The notes: generated by a model not told the origin, from the sequence alone. A stretch of 10,475 nucleotides of DNA from Flavobacterium sp. (GCA_030150335.1 JASLGC010000129.1:1-10475); one strand, 5' to 3'. Counted from the first letter of the stretch, positions 1 through 7,366 are shown. A program made the numbers and translations.

Positions 1-86
1 CTCACCTCTTCCCATTTCGAACAGAGAAGTTAAGCCCGCTAGCGCAGATGGTACTGCTAACCAGTGGGAGAGTATGACGCCGCCTT
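1..86 (+). rRNA. rrf: 5S ribosomal RNA, 3' portion (5' end outside window)
   Basis: The first 86 or so bases match the conserved body of bacterial 5S rRNA: the CCCATTTCGAACAGAGAAGT loop B/helix III block, then AAGCCCGCTAGCGC, then GGTACTGCTAACC, and the closing GTGGGAGAGTATGACGCCGCC, whose end normally pairs with the missing 5' end to form helix I. Roughly the first 20-25 bases lie to the left of the window. The 3' boundary is approximate (about 84-90). A terminator follows directly, so this is the last gene of a ribosomal RNA operon, presumably preceded by 16S and 23S genes that are not visible here. Confidence 0.95.
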
Positions 87-93
87 TCTTTTG

Positions 94-128
94 AATCCCC
101 AATCTCTATGAGGTTGGGGATTTTTTTT
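94..128 (+). terminator. Rho-independent terminator of the rRNA operon
   Basis: A 13-bp stem (94-106 with 110-122, one T-G wobble) closes a TAT loop and runs into eight T residues (121-128). It begins a few bases after the 5S rRNA end, so it is the natural end of the ribosomal RNA transcript. Confidence 0.93.
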
Positions 129-157
129 GCTTTATACTGAACGTAAGTAAGTGCTAT

Positions 158-195
158 AAAAGAGAAATATCTTGTTGAAAAGGTATTTCTCTTTT
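158..195. terminator. Second hairpin with A-tract and T-tract, possible bidirectional terminator
   Basis: Arms 158-172 and 181-195 pair over 15 bp (one wobble) around an eight-base loop. The 5' arm starts with AAAA and the 3' arm ends with TTTT, so it could act on either strand. It lies about 30 bases past the first terminator. It may be a back-up stop for the highly transcribed rRNA operon, or may stop minus-strand transcripts from running into the rRNA genes. Confidence 0.6.
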
Positions 196-611
196 GTGTT
201 TAATTTAGATGTATCAGATAAGTGTTATTATTTGGGATGAAAGCGATTCTGTGACTACGTTTTTTTGCACTTATTGAAATTCTGAACTGATAGTTGTGAT
301 TAGTTTATGGTGAAATATTTATTGGTATCTACTGACTATAACATAAGTTAACAGGTATAAATGGAATTATTAAATAGTGAGTAGAATATTATATAAGTTG
401 GGGAAGTTTGAAAAATAAAAATGGTTTGATGTAAAGAATGCTATTTTATATTGATGGAGAGTGTGCTTATATAACTATTATTTATGAATAGATTTTGAAA
501 TTATATTCATTGTGTTTTTTGAGGAAGTAAGTCGTATAGTTAGAAAAGTATGGAGAGTATTACTTGGGTAATGTATTGGGAAATCTTTAATGCTTCAATC
601 ACGATATAAAT
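196..611. other. Intergenic stretch with no supportable gene
   Basis: About 415 AT-rich bases between the hairpins after the rRNA operon and the terminator of the metal ATPase gene. Only very short open frames occur, for example 22 codons at 209-277 and 19 codons at 550-609. None has a recognisable product, a start signal or a conserved-looking composition. I found no tRNA, no strong inverted repeat and no clear TAnnTTTG promoter. It may be a decayed gene or simple spacer; the sequence does not say which. Confidence 0.5.
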
Positions 612-641
612 AAAAATCCTGAGTATTCACTCAGGATTTTT
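612..641. terminator. Bidirectional terminator at the 3' end of the metal ATPase gene
   Basis: A perfect 13-bp stem (612-624 with 629-641) with an ATTC loop. The arms begin with five A and end with five T, giving a U-tract on either strand. It lies 28 bases beyond the stop codon of the minus-strand ATPase gene and is its evident terminator. It would also stop plus-strand transcription coming from the rRNA side. Confidence 0.9.
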
Positions 642-669
642 ATAAGGTATATTTTTAATTTCAAGTGTT

Positions 670-2640
670 TTAGATAAACTTAATTCTTTGGATACGTACA
701 GCATTTAATATAGCAAGTAATGCAACACCAACATCAGCAAAAACTGCTTCCCACATATTAGCTACTCCACCAGCTCCAAGTACAAGAACTATTACTTTCA
801 CTGTTAATGCAAGAGTTATGTTTTGTATTACTATTTTCCTTGTTTCATGACCAATATGGATTGCTGTAGCTATTTTAGAGGGTTGATCCGTCTGTATAAC
901 TACATCTGCAGTTTCTATAGCAGCATCACTTCCTAATCCTCCCATAGCAATACCTACATCACTTAATGCAAGTACAGGAGCATCATTAATTCCATCTCCA
1001 ACAAATGCTAAAGTTTGATTAGGATATTTTCTTTTTAAATTTTCAACTTGTTCAACCTTACCTTCAGGAAGTAGACCTCCTAATGCGATATCTATTCCTA
1101 ATTCTTGAGCAACTTTTTGAGTAATTGTGTCTTTATCTCCACTAAGAACAACTGTTTTTTTAACCCCATTTGCTTTCATCAAGTGTATCGCCTCTTTCGA
1201 GTCTTCTTTTATTTGGTCAGCAATAGTAATATAACCGATATATTCATTGTCCATGGCAACAGTAACGATACTCTCTACAATTTGGTCTACGGCTGATGGA
1301 TAACTTACATTGAAGTGTTTAAGCAGAGCAGTATTACCAACAAGTATAGTTTTGCCGTTAACTTCGCCAGACAGTCCTTTACCAGATATCTCGTGTACAT
1401 TTATAGCTGTTATATCAGTTGGATATGCTTCAACAATGGCCTTTGCAATCGGGTGAGTAGATTGTTTTTCAATAGCGGAAACAATCTGTACGAACTCATT
1501 CTGATCAATTGTTGTTTCAACTTTTTGAACTTTAAATACACCTTCAGTCAATGTGCCAGTTTTATCCATAACTACTATATCAAGTTTTGCCATCAATTCA
1601 AGGTAGTTCGATCCTTTAAATAATATTCCATTTTTAGAGGCAGCGCCTATACCTCCAAAATAACCAAGTGGTACAGATATAACTAATGCACAAGGACATG
1701 ATATAACCAAGAAAACCAATGCTCTATATAACCATTCTTTGAATTCGTAATTGTCTACAATTAACGCAGGTATAAAAGTTAAAGCAACTGCTAAAAAGAA
1801 TACAATAGGTGTGTAAATCTTAGCAAATTTTCTAATGTATAATTCAGTCGATGCCTTTCTTGAACTTGCTTCTTGAACCATTTCAAGTATTTTAGCTAAT
1901 GAACTATCTTTATAAAGCTTTGTTGTTTTAATTTCAATTACATTCTGCAAATTAATCATTCCGGTCAATACGGTTTGTCCTTTTGAAAAAGTCGAAGGTT
2001 TACTTTCTCCAGTAAGTGCAGAAGTATTAAAACTTCCTTTATCGGTAATAAGTTCTCCATCAAGAGGAATCTTTTCACCAACCTTAACTTGTATTATTTC
2101 TCCTATCTGTACAACTTCAGGGTTTACAATATTATATTGATTGTTTCGAAAAACATTTGCTTCGTTTGGTCTAATATCTAATAAAGCCTTGATGTTTCCT
2201 TTTGCTTTGTTGACAGCTCTTTCTTGAAATAACTCCCCAATAGTGTAAAAAATCATAACAGCTACCCCTTCTGGATATTCACCAATAGCAAATGCACCAA
2301 GTGTTGCAATCGACATTAAAGAAAATTCATTGAAGAAATTTCCTTTTGCAGCTAAAGCTGTAGCTTCCTTAATTACAGGAAAACCAACAGGAAGATAAGC
2401 AACCGCGTACCAAATAATTTGTAAAAGAGTATTGTTGATGAACCATTCGGCTTTAAAAATATGAGTTAGAATGAGTCCAGTAAATAATAATGCTAAACTT
2501 AATCCAAGAATATAGTTATTATTCATATCCTCATGATTATGGTCATGGTCATCAGTATGATCGTGATTCTTATTTTGAGTTGAGCATTTAGGAGCCTGTG
2601 TTTCTTCAGAAGAACAGCAGTTTGTATGTTTATGTGCCAT
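670..2640 (-). CDS. zntA: Heavy-metal P1B-type ATPase, Zn2+/Cd2+/Pb2+ exporter (ZntA/CadA type)
   Basis: This 656-residue inner-membrane pump would use ATP to expel zinc, cadmium or lead from the cytoplasm. Visible P-type motifs are TGES at 210-213 (actuator domain), the membrane metal site CPC at 315-317 followed by S322 and P324, the phosphorylated aspartate D359 in DKTGT, the HP dipeptide at 396-397 that marks the P1B nucleotide-binding domain, and GDGINDAP at 548-555. K615 in the next-to-last helix and D636 (ADVG) in the last helix are the residues that mark the P1B-2 (Zn/Cd/Pb) subgroup rather than copper pumps. The N-terminus lacks the usual ferredoxin-like GMxCxxC domain. It has instead CCSSE at 8-12, C19 and a His/Asp-rich run at 26-37. 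The start is supported by a -7 element about 25 bases upstream. The gene is followed by a strong terminator. The metal preference is inferred from motifs. Confidence 0.93.
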   Translation of the reverse strand: MAHKHTNCCSSEETQAPKCSTQNKNHDHTDDHDHNHEDMNNNYILGLSLALLFTGLILTHIFKAEWFINNTLLQIIWYAVAYLPVGFPVIKEATALAAKGNFFNEFSLMSIATLGAFAIGEYPEGVAVMIFYTIGELFQERAVNKAKGNIKALLDIRPNEANVFRNNQYNIVNPEVVQIGEIIQVKVGEKIPLDGELITDKGSFNTSALTGESKPSTFSKGQTVLTGMINLQNVIEIKTTKLYKDSSLAKILEMVQEASSRKASTELYIRKFAKIYTPIVFFLAVALTFIPALIVDNYEFKEWLYRALVFLVISCPCALVISVPLGYFGGIGAASKNGILFKGSNYLELMAKLDIVVMDKTGTLTEGVFKVQKVETTIDQNEFVQIVSAIEKQSTHPIAKAIVEAYPTDITAINVHEISGKGLSGEVNGKTILVGNTALLKHFNVSYPSAVDQIVESIVTVAMDNEYIGYITIADQIKEDSKEAIHLMKANGVKKTVVLSGDKDTITQKVAQELGIDIALGGLLPEGKVEQVENLKRKYPNQTLAFVGDGINDAPVLALSDVGIAMGGLGSDAAIETADVVIQTDQPSKIATAIHIGHETRKIVIQNITLALTVKVIVLVLGAGGVANMWEAVFADVGVALLAILNAVRIQRIKFI

Positions 2641-2665
2641 AGAAGCATTATTTTAACGTTCATAA

Positions 2666-2673
2666 CAAATTTA
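2666..2673 (-). promoter_or_regulatory. Candidate -7 promoter element of the zntA-like gene
   Basis: Read on the minus strand this is TAAATTTG, an exact match to the Bacteroidota -7 consensus TAnnTTTG. It lies 25 bases upstream of the ATG, predicting a leader of about 20 bases. No TTG lies at the usual 19-bp distance upstream, so the -33 half is missing or weak. That would suit a promoter needing an activator. Confidence 0.45.
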
Positions 2674-2710
2674 GGAAGTTATGATTGATATAAATAATGT
2701 GTAACTATGT

Positions 2711-2740
2711 TTGCAATGCTGTTGCAAGCGCTATTGCTTG
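2711..2740. promoter_or_regulatory. Overlapping inverted repeats upstream of the zntA-like gene
   Basis: TTGCAA occurs at 2711-2716 and 2722-2727 separated by five bases; because TTGCAA is itself palindromic this is both a direct and an inverted repeat. It overlaps CAAGC (2725-2729) / GCTTG (2736-2740). The block lies 70-100 bases upstream of the ATG. It could bind a metal-sensing regulator, or be chance structure at the end of the decayed tail copies; neither is shown. Confidence 0.25.
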
Positions 2741-2765
2741 ATGTAATGATTTAAAAATAAACATA
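2731..2765 (-). repeat. Tail copy 1: weak remnant of the MATE gene 3' end
   Basis: Read on the minus strand with a one-base frame shift, this segment encodes LFLNHYIKQ followed by a stop. It resembles the last residues of the intact MATE protein (YLFKKNYVNQ, stop). It is the most diverged of the tail copies and is called only because clearer copies lie beside it. Confidence 0.35.
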
Positions 2766-2777
2766 TTAAAATAGGCT

Positions 2778-2884
2778 ACAACGATTTATACATCGACAGC
2801 AATTTGGATATTAATGATTGACGTAATTCTTTTAAATAGATACATTAACAGGAAAATACGGCAGCGTATCTGTGTAGCGACTGC
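2778..2884 (-). pseudogene. Tail copy 2: degenerate copy of the last 24 codons and 3' flank of the MATE gene
   Basis: These 107 bases align with 2946-3053, the end of the intact MATE gene plus 33 bases of its 3' flank, with about 16 mismatches and one deleted base (near 85% identity by eye). On the minus strand it reads AVATQIRCRIFLLMYLFK, matching MATE residues 417-434 in A417, A419, C424, R425, F427 and the unbroken LMYLFK. A one-base deletion then shifts the frame; restoring it gives KNYVNH and a stop. Most differences are transitions and many change the amino acid, so it looks like non-coding decay. It could be the stump of a deleted tandem MATE paralogue or a duplicated gene end. Confidence 0.75.
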
Positions 2885-2920
2885 AATTCAGATATTATTT
2901 TTTGACGTGATTATTATAAA
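2883..2920 (-). repeat. Tail copy 3: short remnant of the MATE 3' end
   Basis: Bases 2883-2897 are identical to 2967-2981, around the stop codon of the intact MATE gene, and similarity continues through the TTGACGTNATT block that encodes its last codons. The 21 flank bases present in copies 2 and 4 are missing. The copy is joined directly to the gene-proximal end of copy 2 at a shared GC, which suggests a deletion or short-homology junction. Confidence 0.6.
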
Positions 2921-2978
2921 ACTAATATATAAAAGGGGAATTACCACAACGATTTATACATTGAGAGCAATTCAGATA

Positions 2979-4301
2979 TTACTGATTGACGTAATTCTTT
3001 TTAAATAGATACATTAATGGGAAACTACGGCAGCACATCCACACAGCGAATGCTATCCAAACACTATATAGTTGAAATCCTAAATAATCAAAAAGAAGAA
3101 GTGTAGGAATAAAACCACAGAAAGTGGCAAATAATAAGTTGTTACGTAAAAACTTAGCATCTCCCATACCTTTAAAAATTCCATCATAAATATACGCAAG
3201 TGCATTAATAGGTTGCATCATTAGCACAAGCCAGAAAACAGAAAGGAACACTTTAATAACTTCAGGGTCTTGATTAAATAAAAGTCCTATTTCCTTATAA
3301 AAAAAAATACAAATCATATTCAAAACAATAGCAATAATAATTGCGTATTTGCTGATGTCTTTGCTCATTTTCCACATAGCATTGTAATTCTTTTCGCCTA
3401 ATAAACGGCCAGAAAGTGCATTACCAGCACTTGCATATCCATCAATAAAGAAAGAGAAGAAGAGCCAAATATTCATCAGAATACTTTGAGCAGCGATGAA
3501 GTTTTTACCATAACCAGTAGCATACGCATTCGCTAAGTACAATGCTATATTTAGAGTAGCAGTACGAATGATGAAATTAAAACTCATTATGATTAATGGC
3601 TTCAATGAAGGATTAATCGTTTTGCGAACTTTTAAGTTGAAAGGTGTTTGCGTGAAGTAAAAATAAAGTGCCATTAAAAGCATAACAGTTTGGGAGATGA
3701 CACTCGCATAAGCAGCACCCTTAATATGCATAGCAGGAATAAAACCATCAACACCAAAAACAAACAGATAATCTAATGCAACATTCAGAAAAGCTCCAAC
3801 AAGACTACATTTCATCGCCCATACCGTGTTTTGAAGCCCTCTAAACACTCCAAATAGAGCAAAGGTTATCAATGTAAGGGGAAAGCCCCAAGCTCTGATT
3901 AAATAGTATTCTTTTGCATACGTAAGAATGAGTCCACTTGCATTATAAGCAACGAATATTTCGTGAACAAAAAAAGTTGTAAAAATGAATAAGAAAATAC
4001 TCAATAAAAAATTAAAAACAATCGCTTGAGGAACTAATGTTTTTACTGCAAACAATCTTTTGCTACCCAAGTGTTGAGAGACAGTTGCAGAAATAGAGGT
4101 TTTTGTCTGAGCAACCATCCAAATTATAGCAGATAAAAAAGAACCAACCAAACCAACAGCAGCTAAAGCCTCTACACTATTTTCTTTAACATTTCCAACG
4201 ATTGCTATATCCGTTAATGAGATTATTGATTCTGAAATTCCTGAAAAGATAGCTGGAATAGCTAATTTATTGATATCCTTAAACGTAATATTAGTTGCCA
4301 T
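2979..4301 (-). CDS. MATE-family efflux transporter (DinF-like)
   Basis: A 440-residue polytopic inner-membrane protein of normal MATE length with about 12 predicted hydrophobic segments. Members export drugs or other organic cations in exchange for Na+ or H+; the substrate here is unknown. The two-fold repeat of the family is visible: SLTDIAIVG near 28-36 in the first half, FRGLQNT at 153-159 after the fourth helix, and the matching GIFKGMGDAK at 374-383 in the second half, with DGYASAGNALSGRLLG (287-302) opening the second bundle, a spacing typical of the DinF branch. The start ATG follows an AT-rich leader with no Shine-Dalgarno sequence. Downstream there is no clear terminator before the zntA-like gene 338 bases away, only decayed copies of its own last codons, so some read-through is possible. 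Confidence 0.9.
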   Translation of the reverse strand: MATNITFKDINKLAIPAIFSGISESIISLTDIAIVGNVKENSVEALAAVGLVGSFLSAIIWMVAQTKTSISATVSQHLGSKRLFAVKTLVPQAIVFNFLLSIFLFIFTTFFVHEIFVAYNASGLILTYAKEYYLIRAWGFPLTLITFALFGVFRGLQNTVWAMKCSLVGAFLNVALDYLFVFGVDGFIPAMHIKGAAYASVISQTVMLLMALYFYFTQTPFNLKVRKTINPSLKPLIIMSFNFIIRTATLNIALYLANAYATGYGKNFIAAQSILMNIWLFFSFFIDGYASAGNALSGRLLGEKNYNAMWKMSKDISKYAIIIAIVLNMICIFFYKEIGLLFNQDPEVIKVFLSVFWLVLMMQPINALAYIYDGIFKGMGDAKFLRNNLLFATFCGFIPTLLLFDYLGFQLYSVWIAFAVWMCCRSFPLMYLFKKNYVNQ

Positions 4302-4358
4302 AATTATTTATTGTACCCAAAAGAAGAGCAAAGGTCGGCAAAATATTAGGCAATAAAA

Positions 4359-4390
4359 AACCACCCTTACACAAGAGTGTGAGGGTGGTT
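4359..4390 (-). terminator. Rho-independent terminator of the ompW-like gene
   Basis: A 14-bp GC-containing stem (4359-4372 with 4377-4390, one wobble) closes an AAGA loop. On the minus strand it runs into TTTTATT. It lies 25 bases after the stop codon of the OmpW-like gene and separates it from the MATE gene. Confidence 0.92.
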
Positions 4391-4415
4391 GAAAAAAAAA
4401 TGTCTTATTAAATAA

Positions 4416-5114
4416 TTAAAAACGCATTCCTACACCAAAACCAATTAGCATTGGATCAATTTTAACTTTTGCAGGGATGTCTAAAGCATCACCTCCGTTT
4501 AAATTAGATGCGTCAACAGTTACGTCTGTTTTTAAGAATAATTTTTTGAAGTCAACGTTGATAAAGAAACGATCTGTTAAATCAATGTCAAATCCAAATT
4601 GGTATCCCCAACCAAATTTGTTATCATATTTAATATCTTTAGCCACACCTGATTTTTCGTTGTAGAAAATTGTATAGTTAACACCAGCACCAACATAAGG
4701 TTTGAATACTTCACCAAATTTGTGGTGGTATTGTACCATTAAAGTCGGAGGTAATAAATACACACTTCCTAAATCAAGATTTGCAGAAGTTGGTCCACCT
4801 ACAGCAGAGATATCAGAACCTAAAGTTCCTACAGTATGTCTTGAAGTACCTAAAATTAATTCAGCAGCAAGATTTTCTGTGAAGAAATAAGTAAAGTCTA
4901 ATTCAGGTATAAAGTTATTGTTTACGTCAATTTGACCACCAATAATACCAATGTCAGCTCTGTTGTGAGGAATTACACCAACACCACGTAAACGCATTTG
5001 CCATTTGTATGTTTCTTTTTCTTTAACAACATTAGTAACATCATTCTCTTGAGCAAATGTTGAACCACTCATTAATAAAGCAGCTCCTAAAAAAGATAGT
5101 AGTAATTTTTTCAT
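4416..5114 (-). CDS. OmpW-family outer-membrane beta-barrel protein
   Basis: A 232-residue precursor. Residues 1-21 form a signal peptide (KK, hydrophobic LLLSFLGAALLMSG, then STFA with likely cleavage before QEND). The mature part alternates in the pattern of a small eight-strand barrel and ends in aromatic Phe (GVGMRF), as outer-membrane barrels do. OmpW family marks are PELDFTYFFTENLAAEL (70-86), YLLPPTLMVQYH (119-130), FKPYVGAGVNYTIFY (137-151) and the DPMLIGFGVGMRF terminus. OmpW proteins are narrow channels thought to pass hydrophobic molecules and often respond to stress; the substrate here is unknown. The gene stands alone, with its own terminator. A near-match -7 element (TAATTTTA on the minus strand, 5140-5147) lies 25 bases upstream of the start, without a clear -33. 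Confidence 0.9.
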   Translation of the reverse strand: MKKLLLSFLGAALLMSGSTFAQENDVTNVVKEKETYKWQMRLRGVGVIPHNRADIGIIGGQIDVNNNFIPELDFTYFFTENLAAELILGTSRHTVGTLGSDISAVGGPTSANLDLGSVYLLPPTLMVQYHHKFGEVFKPYVGAGVNYTIFYNEKSGVAKDIKYDNKFGWGYQFGFDIDLTDRFFINVDFKKLFLKTDVTVDASNLNGGDALDIPAKVKIDPMLIGFGVGMRF

Positions 5115-5351
5115 AATTGTTTTTTTAAATATCTTGATGTAAAATTAGTGTTAATTTTGCCTCAATTATATGACTTTTATCATTATTTGGAGATTTGTAG
5201 TAATTAAGTGTCTTTTTTTACTCTTTTTAAGAAGATATATTATAGTGTATTTAGTATTATCTTGTATTTAGTGTTGTATTGATTTGGTTTTGTGTTAATA
5301 AGTGTTATTTGATTGTATATAAATTGTTAAACTAATAAAAATAAATAAATT

Positions 5352-5708
5352 ATGAAAACTTTAGTGTTAGGAGCCTCATTGAAAGAAGAAAGATATTCTT
5401 TTCAAGCTATTAGCATGTTGCAAGAATATGGACATGAAGTTGAAGCTTGCGGATTAAGAGAAGGAAATATCGGAGAAGTAACTATATCGAAAGACTTGAT
5501 TCCTTATTCAGATATTGATACAGTAACGCTTTATTTAAATCCTAAAAGACAAGTAGAGTTTTACGATTATATTATTTCGTTAGAACCAAGACGTGTTATT
5601 TTTAATCCAGGTACAGAGAATCCTGAATTATATAAGTTATTACGAGAAAATAATATCGCATTTGAGGAATCGTGTACATTAGTTTTGTTGCGCACTAACC
5701 AATACTGA
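5352..5708 (+). CDS. CoA-binding domain protein (small YccU-like, Rossmann fold)
   Basis: A 118-residue cytosolic protein made of a single CoA-binding Rossmann domain. The N-terminal strand and phosphate loop are MKTLVLGAS (1-9), followed by YSFQAISMLQEYGHEVEACGLR (15-36), in which the helix and second strand are characteristic. FNPGTENPELYKLLRENNI (84-102) and CTLVLL (108-113) match the C-terminal half of the family. The domain resembles the nucleotide-binding domain of succinyl-CoA synthetase but lacks any catalytic partner domain, so its biochemical role is unknown. The start codon follows an AT-only leader without a Shine-Dalgarno sequence. Its last 30 bases overlap the end of the convergent symporter gene. 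I found no terminator. Confidence 0.87.
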   Translation: MKTLVLGASLKEERYSFQAISMLQEYGHEVEACGLREGNIGEVTISKDLIPYSDIDTVTLYLNPKRQVEFYDYIISLEPRRVIFNPGTENPELYKLLRENNIAFEESCTLVLLRTNQY

Positions 5709-7187
5709 TTTCTTGCTTATTAGTAGTAGAAGGATTACAGTAATAGCAGCATTAACTAAAATTAGCTCATTGTCAAACACATAACCACCTAAGAAATCAG
5801 CAGCATTATTACTGATAAATAGCGTTAAAAAAGGAGCAACTAAACAAATATAAGGAACCAGTTTATCCTTTACTTGCTTGTTTTTAAAAATAATAGCAAA
5901 AGCAAACAATCCCAATAATGGGCCATAAGTATATGACGCAATTCTAAAAATCATACTAACAACAGATGCGTCATTAATAGCATTAAAAAGAATGATTACT
6001 AAAAACATCAAGAAAGAAAAGCTCAAGTGAACTATTTTTCGTTTCCATACATTTGAGCTATTGCTTTTTTGTTTGTCCATATTTAAAAAGTCAATGCAGA
6101 AAGAAGTAGTCAATGCCGTTAATGCAGAGTCAGTCGTTGCAAAAGTAGCAGCCGTTAATCCCAATAAAAACACTATAGCTGGCACGATAGACAAGTGATT
6201 AAAGGCGATTTCAGGAAATAATAAATCTGTTCTTGGTTTTCCTGTTACATTGTCAAGAGGTACTTCTATTCCATATTGATTTGCATATATATAAAGCAAC
6301 GCACCTACGCCTAAGAAGAATAGGTTGATTACAATGAATATAGCAGTAAATGAATACATATTCTTTTGAGCCTCTTTAATATTCTTACAACTCAAATTCT
6401 TTTGCATCAAATCTTGGTCAAGACCTACCATAGCCAGCGTAACAAAAATACCACCGATAAACTGTTTAAAGAAGTTAAAGCGATTAGAAATAAAGTCTTC
6501 AAAGAAGAATATTTTTGAGTAGTTACTTTGTTTTACGGTTTCAAAAGCCTCAATCGGACTTAAATCTAAACTATGACAGATAAAAAAAATTGTAAAAATA
6601 ACTGAAGCAACAAGGAAAAAAGTTTGTAAGGTATCTGTGATAATGATTGTTTTTAAGCCTCCTTTATAGGTATAAGCATAGATAAGCATTAAAGCAATTA
6701 ATACTGTTGCAAAGAATGGAATACCAAAATGGTCAAACACATAACGTTGTAATACAATCACTACAAGATAAAGTCTAAATGCCGAACCAATCGTTCTACT
6801 CAATAAGAAAATAGACGCAGCACTCTTGTAACTATAATGGCCCAATCGCTTTTCTATATAGGTATATATAGACACCAAGTTGTATTTATAATATAAAGGT
6901 AACAAGATAGAGGCAGTAAGTAAGAATCCAACTGCATTACCCAAAACAAACTGAAAGTACTTAAATTGCTCACCATTTGGCGATCCTACTTCTCCTGGTA
7001 CCGATATAAATGTTACACCAGAGAGCGCGGTACCAATCATTCCAAAAGCAACTAAATACCATTTTGCATTTTTATTTGCACTAAAAAAAGCCTCATTACT
7101 ACTGTCATTTTTACTTACAAAGTGAGAGATAAGTATTAAGATTCCGAAGTAAATAATTATGATAGTAATAATGCTAATTGGTGACAT
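5679..7187 (-). CDS. Sodium:solute symporter (SSS family)
   Basis: A 502-residue inner-membrane transporter with about 13 hydrophobic segments, of normal length for the SSS (solute carrier 5) family, which couples Na+ entry to uptake of sugars, amino acids, carboxylates or similar solutes. Family motifs are GTALSGVTFISVPGE (52-66) in the first core helix, GGLKTIIITDTLQ (176-188, the SSS signature), GLDQDLMQKNLSCKN (255-269), and TAATFATTDSALTALTTSF (345-363), whose adjacent hydroxyl residues match the Na2 sodium-site helix. The substrate cannot be read from the sequence. A -7 element (TACATTTG on the minus strand) lies upstream. The gene is convergent with, and overlaps by 30 bases, the CoA-binding protein gene; its C-terminal SVLVSAQQN is encoded in that overlap. 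Confidence 0.92.
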   Translation of the reverse strand: MSPISIITIIIIYFGILILISHFVSKNDSSNEAFFSANKNAKWYLVAFGMIGTALSGVTFISVPGEVGSPNGEQFKYFQFVLGNAVGFLLTASILLPLYYKYNLVSIYTYIEKRLGHYSYKSAASIFLLSRTIGSAFRLYLVVIVLQRYVFDHFGIPFFATVLIALMLIYAYTYKGGLKTIIITDTLQTFFLVASVIFTIFFICHSLDLSPIEAFETVKQSNYSKIFFFEDFISNRFNFFKQFIGGIFVTLAMVGLDQDLMQKNLSCKNIKEAQKNMYSFTAIFIVINLFFLGVGALLYIYANQYGIEVPLDNVTGKPRTDLLFPEIAFNHLSIVPAIVFLLGLTAATFATTDSALTALTTSFCIDFLNMDKQKSNSSNVWKRKIVHLSFSFLMFLVIILFNAINDASVVSMIFRIASYTYGPLLGLFAFAIIFKNKQVKDKLVPYICLVAPFLTLFISNNAADFLGGYVFDNELILVNAAITVILLLLISKKSVLVSAQQN

Positions 7188-7216
7188 AAGTTATGTTTGA
7201 AAAATGAATGTGTTTT

Positions 7217-7224
7217 CAAATGTA
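7217..7224 (-). promoter_or_regulatory. Candidate -7 promoter element of the symporter gene
   Basis: On the minus strand this reads TACATTTG, an exact TAnnTTTG match, 29 bases upstream of the symporter ATG. It predicts a leader of roughly 23 bases. No TTG is found at the standard 19-bp distance, so the assignment is tentative. Confidence 0.45.
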
Positions 7225-7354
7225 ATTATTTTTTTCACAATGAGTAGGAGGTCAAGAATAATGTTAGTTTTATTCTTTTTAACAGTCGCAAAAACAAGAT
7301 GTTATTTTTTCACTAACACCTCAAAAGCCGTTTCATCAATACTTTGATATTTTA

Positions 7355-7362
7355 TATATTTG
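7355..7362 (+). promoter_or_regulatory. -7 promoter element of recR
   Basis: TATATTTG matches TAnnTTTG exactly and ends only four bases before the recR ATG. Bacteroidota transcripts usually start about five to eight bases past this element, which would put the RNA start at or within a base or two of the ATG. The -33 TTG is not at the usual distance. Confidence 0.5.
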
Positions 7363-7366
7363 CGCC

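Noticed and set aside
209..277. 22-codon open frame after the rRNA operon
   Set aside because: Chance-length frame in AT-rich sequence with no recognisable product or start signal.
550..609. 19-codon open frame ending just before the terminator at 612-641
   Set aside because: Too short to support, no promoter or ribosome site, and the terminator is already explained by the minus-strand ATPase gene.
1105..1623. Plus-strand open frames (63 and 102 codons) opposite the ATPase gene
   Set aside because: They are antisense shadows of the zntA-like gene, with Asn/Phe/Cys-rich composition and no start signals.
2814..3008. Plus-strand 64-codon open frame between the ATPase and MATE genes, with internal repeats of AIQIL..DVI
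   Set aside because: Its repeats are simply the antisense reading of the repeated MATE gene tails, and it overlaps the end of the intact MATE gene. There is no family resemblance and no start signal.
2778..3053. Possible diversity-generating retroelement: a gene 3' end (variable repeat) with a downstream near-copy (template repeat)
   Set aside because: The differences are mostly transitions not concentrated at adenines of either copy, the copy has a frameshift, there is no reverse transcriptase in the window, and a MATE transporter is not a plausible target protein.
4477..4890. Two 62-codon plus-strand open frames opposite the OmpW-like gene
   Set aside because: Both are antisense to a clear OmpW coding sequence and show no family features.
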